Positions 24,025 through 25,663 of a stretch of 25,663 nt of DNA are shown here, piece by piece. How positions within the stretch are numbered: position 1 is the first letter of the stretch; every line of letters begins with the position of its first letter. Made by a program: the position numbers and the translations under genes. This DNA is from an uncultured Collinsella sp. Lineage in GTDB: Bacteria; Actinomycetota; Coriobacteriia; Coriobacteriales; Coriobacteriaceae. The stretch lies in NCBI GenBank assembly GCA_900541695.1, contig UQKL01000025.1:1-25663 (forward strand), read 5' to 3'. Below the pieces are notes generated by a model that had not been told where the DNA came from, made no database searches, and saw nothing but the letters and a program-made list of their open reading frames with translations.

Positions 24025-24153
24025 CCGATCAAGTCTTCCTATATATGCGAGCCCTGAGAAACTGCGCTGTGAACCTGAGACCGCTATCGATCGGCCCGGT
24101 GCACCGGGCCGCTGTCCTCGAGCCGGCATCAGCTTGCCGGTCTCAAAACGTAT
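24025..24153 (+). ncRNA. Candidate structured RNA or leader of the DUF1648 gene
   Basis: Transcription expected from about 24025. The RNA can form an outer stem GAGACCG/CGGUCUC enclosing two strong hairpins (the 20-base GC palindrome, and CCGGCA/UGCCGG), a multibranch shape. There is no protein frame with a start and ribosome binding site inside and no T-run at its end, so it may continue as the 5' UTR of the DUF1648 gene 51 bp downstream. Whether it corresponds to a catalogued motif such as the gut-associated Collinsella-1 RNA was not testable. Ends are estimates. Confidence 0.45.
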
Positions 24154-24204
24154 ACTTGATTTAAGGCGGAGTGGAATGTGGGCGCGCAAGGAGATGCGGA
24201 ATCG

Positions 24205-24831
24205 ATGAGAGCCTCAAAAAAAATTACTGCAGTGTTATCATCTTTCATCCTCTCTATTCTTCCATTTCTGATTCTATGGGCGGCTTGGTCAGTCCTCCCT
24301 GATACAATTCCCGCTCATTGGAGTGGGGGTGTGGTTGATCGATGGGGTAATAAGCTTGAATTGCTGGTTGTTCCGCTGTTTTCTCTGATTGGTTCTATTG
24401 CAATTTCTGTGTACCTTATTGTTTCCACGCGGCGAAGAGAGTTCGCGGATTTCTCTGTTCGAATGCGACGGGACTTTGTTGCGTGCTATATTTCTAGTCT
24501 TCTTTTATCGACAACCTGCTCAGTGATAATTGCCGTTTGGGTTCAGTTGATTCTTACGCAAAACACTGCGGTTGATGGGGGGCTTGGACTATCGATCCTG
24601 TATTCCCTTCCCGGGCTATATGTGATCTTGTGCGCTTTGCCGCCTTTTTATGCGAGCGGCGAGAGCAAAAAGGCAGAGCGCCTGATAACAGTTCTTATTG
24701 GCGGCGCGGAGATTGTTCTTTGTGGAATAGTGCTTGAAGGTTCGGCTGCCTCTTATGCGATGATTGGACTGATGATTCTGTTCTGTGCGTTTGAGATTGT
24801 GTCACAGGTAAGGGATAGCCGGTCCTTATGA
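24205..24831 (+). CDS. DUF1648-containing membrane protein (SdpI-like N-terminus)
   Basis: 208 aa from ATG 24205 (AAGGAG 11 bp upstream); GTG 24178 with GGCGGAG upstream is an in-frame alternative. TM1 (about 8-30) is followed by the DUF1648 signature LPDTIPAHWSGGVVDRWGNK, then TM segments at about 49-73, 95-120, 132-152, 166-183 and 186-200. DUF1648 occurs at the N-terminus of SdpI, the immunity/signal protein for the SdpC toxin in Bacillus, and in many uncharacterised membrane proteins. The gene is less GC-rich than the core and is framed by the two 177-bp repeats. Its function here is unknown; immunity is one possibility. Confidence 0.85.
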   Translation: MRASKKITAVLSSFILSILPFLILWAAWSVLPDTIPAHWSGGVVDRWGNKLELLVVPLFSLIGSIAISVYLIVSTRRREFADFSVRMRRDFVACYISSLLLSTTCSVIIAVWVQLILTQNTAVDGGLGLSILYSLPGLYVILCALPPFYASGESKKAERLITVLIGGAEIVLCGIVLEGSAASYAMIGLMILFCAFEIVSQVRDSRSL

Positions 24832-24886
24832 GTTGAATTACGCGCGTGCGGATATAAAGGGTGGCATGTTAAATTTGTTGAAAACT

Positions 24887-24915
24887 CTGACATGCGCTGC
24901 CGACTTCATTAAAAT
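24887..24915 (+). promoter_or_regulatory. Promoter inside repeat copy 2
   Basis: CTGACA (24887-24892), 17 bp, TAAAAT (24910-24915), identical to copy 1. Confidence 0.65.
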
Positions 24916-24921
24916 CGATTG

Positions 24922-25050
24922 CCAATCAAGTCTTCCTATATATGCGAGCCCTGAGAAGCTGCGCTGTGAACCTGAGACCGCTATCGATCGGCCCGGTGCA
25001 CCGGGCCGCTGTCCTCGAGCCGGCATCAGCTTGCCGGTCTCAAAACGTAT
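24922..25050 (+). ncRNA. Candidate structured RNA, second copy
   Basis: Same predicted fold as the copy at 24025-24153. Here no gene follows closely on the plus strand (the next start is at 25383), which favours a free small RNA over a leader. Ends are estimates from the promoter and the repeat boundary. Confidence 0.42.
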
Positions 25051-25346
25051 GCCGTCCGGTACGACCAACAGCCGAGTCTTGCGCCCAGTTCGAGCAGCGC
25101 CAGAGCCCCGTGCCGGAACCCACGCAGCCGATGGCAGGGGAATTCAGCCGCGGCCATCGAGGAGCCGACCCAGGGACGGCGCCCCCAGTCCTCGAAAGAT
25201 TTCCACCGCCCCCTACAGGCCTGGATTGATTTAACAGTTGATTTAATCCGGCTGAACAAGCCGAGCATGGGCCGGTTGACAAAATGTAAGGTAAAAAAGC
25301 AGATACGACCGAACGCCGGTGCGGGGTTCGGGTGATGTGATAGAAA
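25051..25346. other. Intergenic stretch between repeat copy 2 and the antitoxin operator
   Basis: GC-rich to about 25225, then AT-rich. Overlapping frames exist on both strands (24942-25229 plus, 25026-25355 minus), but none has a start with ribosome binding site and none was recognised. TTGACA at 25276-25281 is a good -35 box but no matching -10 was found at 17 bp. Confidence 0.45.
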
Positions 25347-25362
25347 GTAATACACGTATTAC
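25347..25362. promoter_or_regulatory. Operator dyad of the antitoxin gene
   Basis: GTAATAC-AC-GTATTAC, a perfect 7-bp dyad with a 2-bp centre, ends 20 bp before the antitoxin ATG. TAATAC inside it could be the -10 box. Such dyads are typical autorepressor sites of ribbon-helix-helix antitoxins. Confidence 0.65.
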
Positions 25363-25382
25363 ATCTAACCGGGAGGTGCATC

Positions 25383-25577
25383 ATGGCAACCGCCACCGCA
25401 GCCCTGAGAACCCCCGAGGACCTCGCGAACAGGTACGACCGCCTGACGAAGTCGACGGGCCGCACGAAAACCTTCTACATGACGGAGGCGCTTGCCGCAG
25501 AGATAGGCAGGCTCGAATACGAGTACGGCCTCATGAATTATCCGGGAAGCGTTTGGTTGCGAGGTATGCCAGTGTGA
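25383..25577 (+). CDS. RelB/CopG-like ribbon-helix-helix antitoxin
   Basis: 64 aa with GGGAGG 6 bp upstream. The core NRYDRLTKSTGRTKTFYMTE followed by ALAAEIGRLEYEYGL fits the short ribbon-helix-helix antitoxins (RelB/TraY type): a beta strand, then two helices, dimerising to bind DNA. The last 14 or so residues (NYPGSVWLRGMPV) do not look like the usual acidic toxin-binding tail, so the C-terminus may have been replaced by a frameshift or rearrangement. No toxin gene follows within the window. Confidence 0.7.
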   Translation: MATATAALRTPEDLANRYDRLTKSTGRTKTFYMTEALAAEIGRLEYEYGLMNYPGSVWLRGMPV

Positions 25578-25589
25578 GGGCCTGATTCG

Positions 25590-25663
25590 TCAGATCCCGC
25601 ACAGGGGGACCGCGATGGTGGCCACCGCGCCGCCCGAGGGGCCGTTGGCGAGCGAGACGGAGC
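25590..25663 (-). CDS. C-terminus of a probable sensor histidine kinase (partial)
   Basis: The minus-strand frame enters from the right edge and stops at TGA (25592-25590). The 23 or so visible residues end in NGPSGGAVATIAVPLCGI, matching the end of HATPase_c domains (the GG-x-A-x-x-x-I-x-x-P-L strand). The rest lies outside the window. It faces the antitoxin gene, 12 bp between stops. Confidence 0.5.
   Translation of the reverse strand, partial: SVSLANGPSGGAVATIAVPLCGI

Larger units (their letters stand above)
23977..24153 (+). repeat. 177-bp direct repeat, copy 1
   Basis: Runs from TTTGCTGAAAGCTCTGACAT to CGGTCTCAAAACGTAT. It matches copy 2 (24874-25050) over the same 177 bp with 5 visible differences. 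It includes a promoter, the 20-bp palindrome CGGCCCGGTGCACCGGGCCG and the hairpin CCGGCA-TCAGCT-TGCCGG, enclosed by GAGACCG/CGGTCTC. Confidence 0.93.
24874..25050 (+). repeat. 177-bp direct repeat, copy 2
   Basis: Second copy, 897 bp after the first and beginning 43 bp after the DUF1648 stop. Differences from copy 1 are single substitutions at five places (for example TTTGTTGAAAACTCTG in place of TTTGCTGAAAGCTCTG); the hairpins and outer stem are identical. Confidence 0.93.

Noticed and set aside
24833..25234. Plus- and minus-strand frames crossing the 177-bp repeats
   Set aside because: Their similar translations in both copies come from the DNA repeat itself; the sequence is better explained by promoter and hairpins, and no start is supported.
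25026..25355. 109-aa minus-strand frame (FEDWGRRPWVGSS region) as a possible transposase tail
   Set aside because: No DDE or tyrosine motif, no start signal and no inverted ends; cannot be assigned.

Overview
The window looks like a chromosome segment of a gut Coriobacteriia, most likely Collinsella or a close relative. This is inferred from GC-rich codon use, the arrangement of housekeeping genes, and a Flp-pilin/DUF6273 protein of a kind I associate with that group. No database search was possible, so the taxon is an inference.

Region 1 (1-17353) is an ordinary, dense, plus-strand core block. After a terminator belonging to an upstream gene it carries: ABC-F ATPase, small membrane protein, M50 protease, scpA, scpB, rluB-type pseudouridine synthase, cmk, plsC-type acyltransferase, ispH, a DUF512 radical-SAM-like protein, der, plsY, gpsA, rpe, a cysteine desulfurase, a Nif3-family protein, a coiled-coil/zinc-ribbon protein and coaBC. 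It ends with tRNA-Pro(GGG) and a strong terminator. Most gaps are under 20 bp or are start/stop overlaps, so it is probably transcribed as one or a few operons. The themes are chromosome segregation (ScpAB), ribosome maturation (RluB, Der), phospholipid synthesis (PlsC, PlsY, GpsA), isoprenoids (IspH), pentose phosphates (Rpe), sulfur/Fe-S supply and CoA synthesis.

Region 2 (17354-25663) begins right after tRNA-Pro and is accessory: mixed base composition, mixed strands, gene remnants and repeats. In order it holds: (a) a minus-strand Flp-type prepilin fused to a DUF6273 domain, with a G9 tract in its leader and two staggered ATGs, so a phase-variable surface protein is likely; (b) a BspA-like adhesin remnant; (c) a plus-strand cluster of a broken thioredoxin-like protein, a Cys-containing secreted peptide with a signal peptide disrupted by a T6 frameshift and an in-frame amber codon, and a 79-aa three-helix membrane protein, which together look like a decayed or switchable bacteriocin/immunity locus; (d) a DnaQ-like exonuclease remnant; (e) a minus-strand fused ABC-2 transporter with a small secreted partner; (f) about 1.2 kb of non-coding DNA and remnants; (g) a DUF1648 membrane protein gene flanked by two 177-bp direct repeats; (h) a RelB/CopG-like antitoxin behind a perfect operator dyad; (i) the 3' end of a probable sensor histidine kinase on the minus strand.

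The most unusual items are the 177-bp repeats and the pilin switch. Each repeat contains a near-consensus promoter (CTGACA-17-TAAAAT) followed by sequence able to fold into nested hairpins, so they look like duplicated small-RNA or structured-leader genes bracketing a membrane protein gene. The pilin tract length decides which of two start codons is in frame with the pilin.
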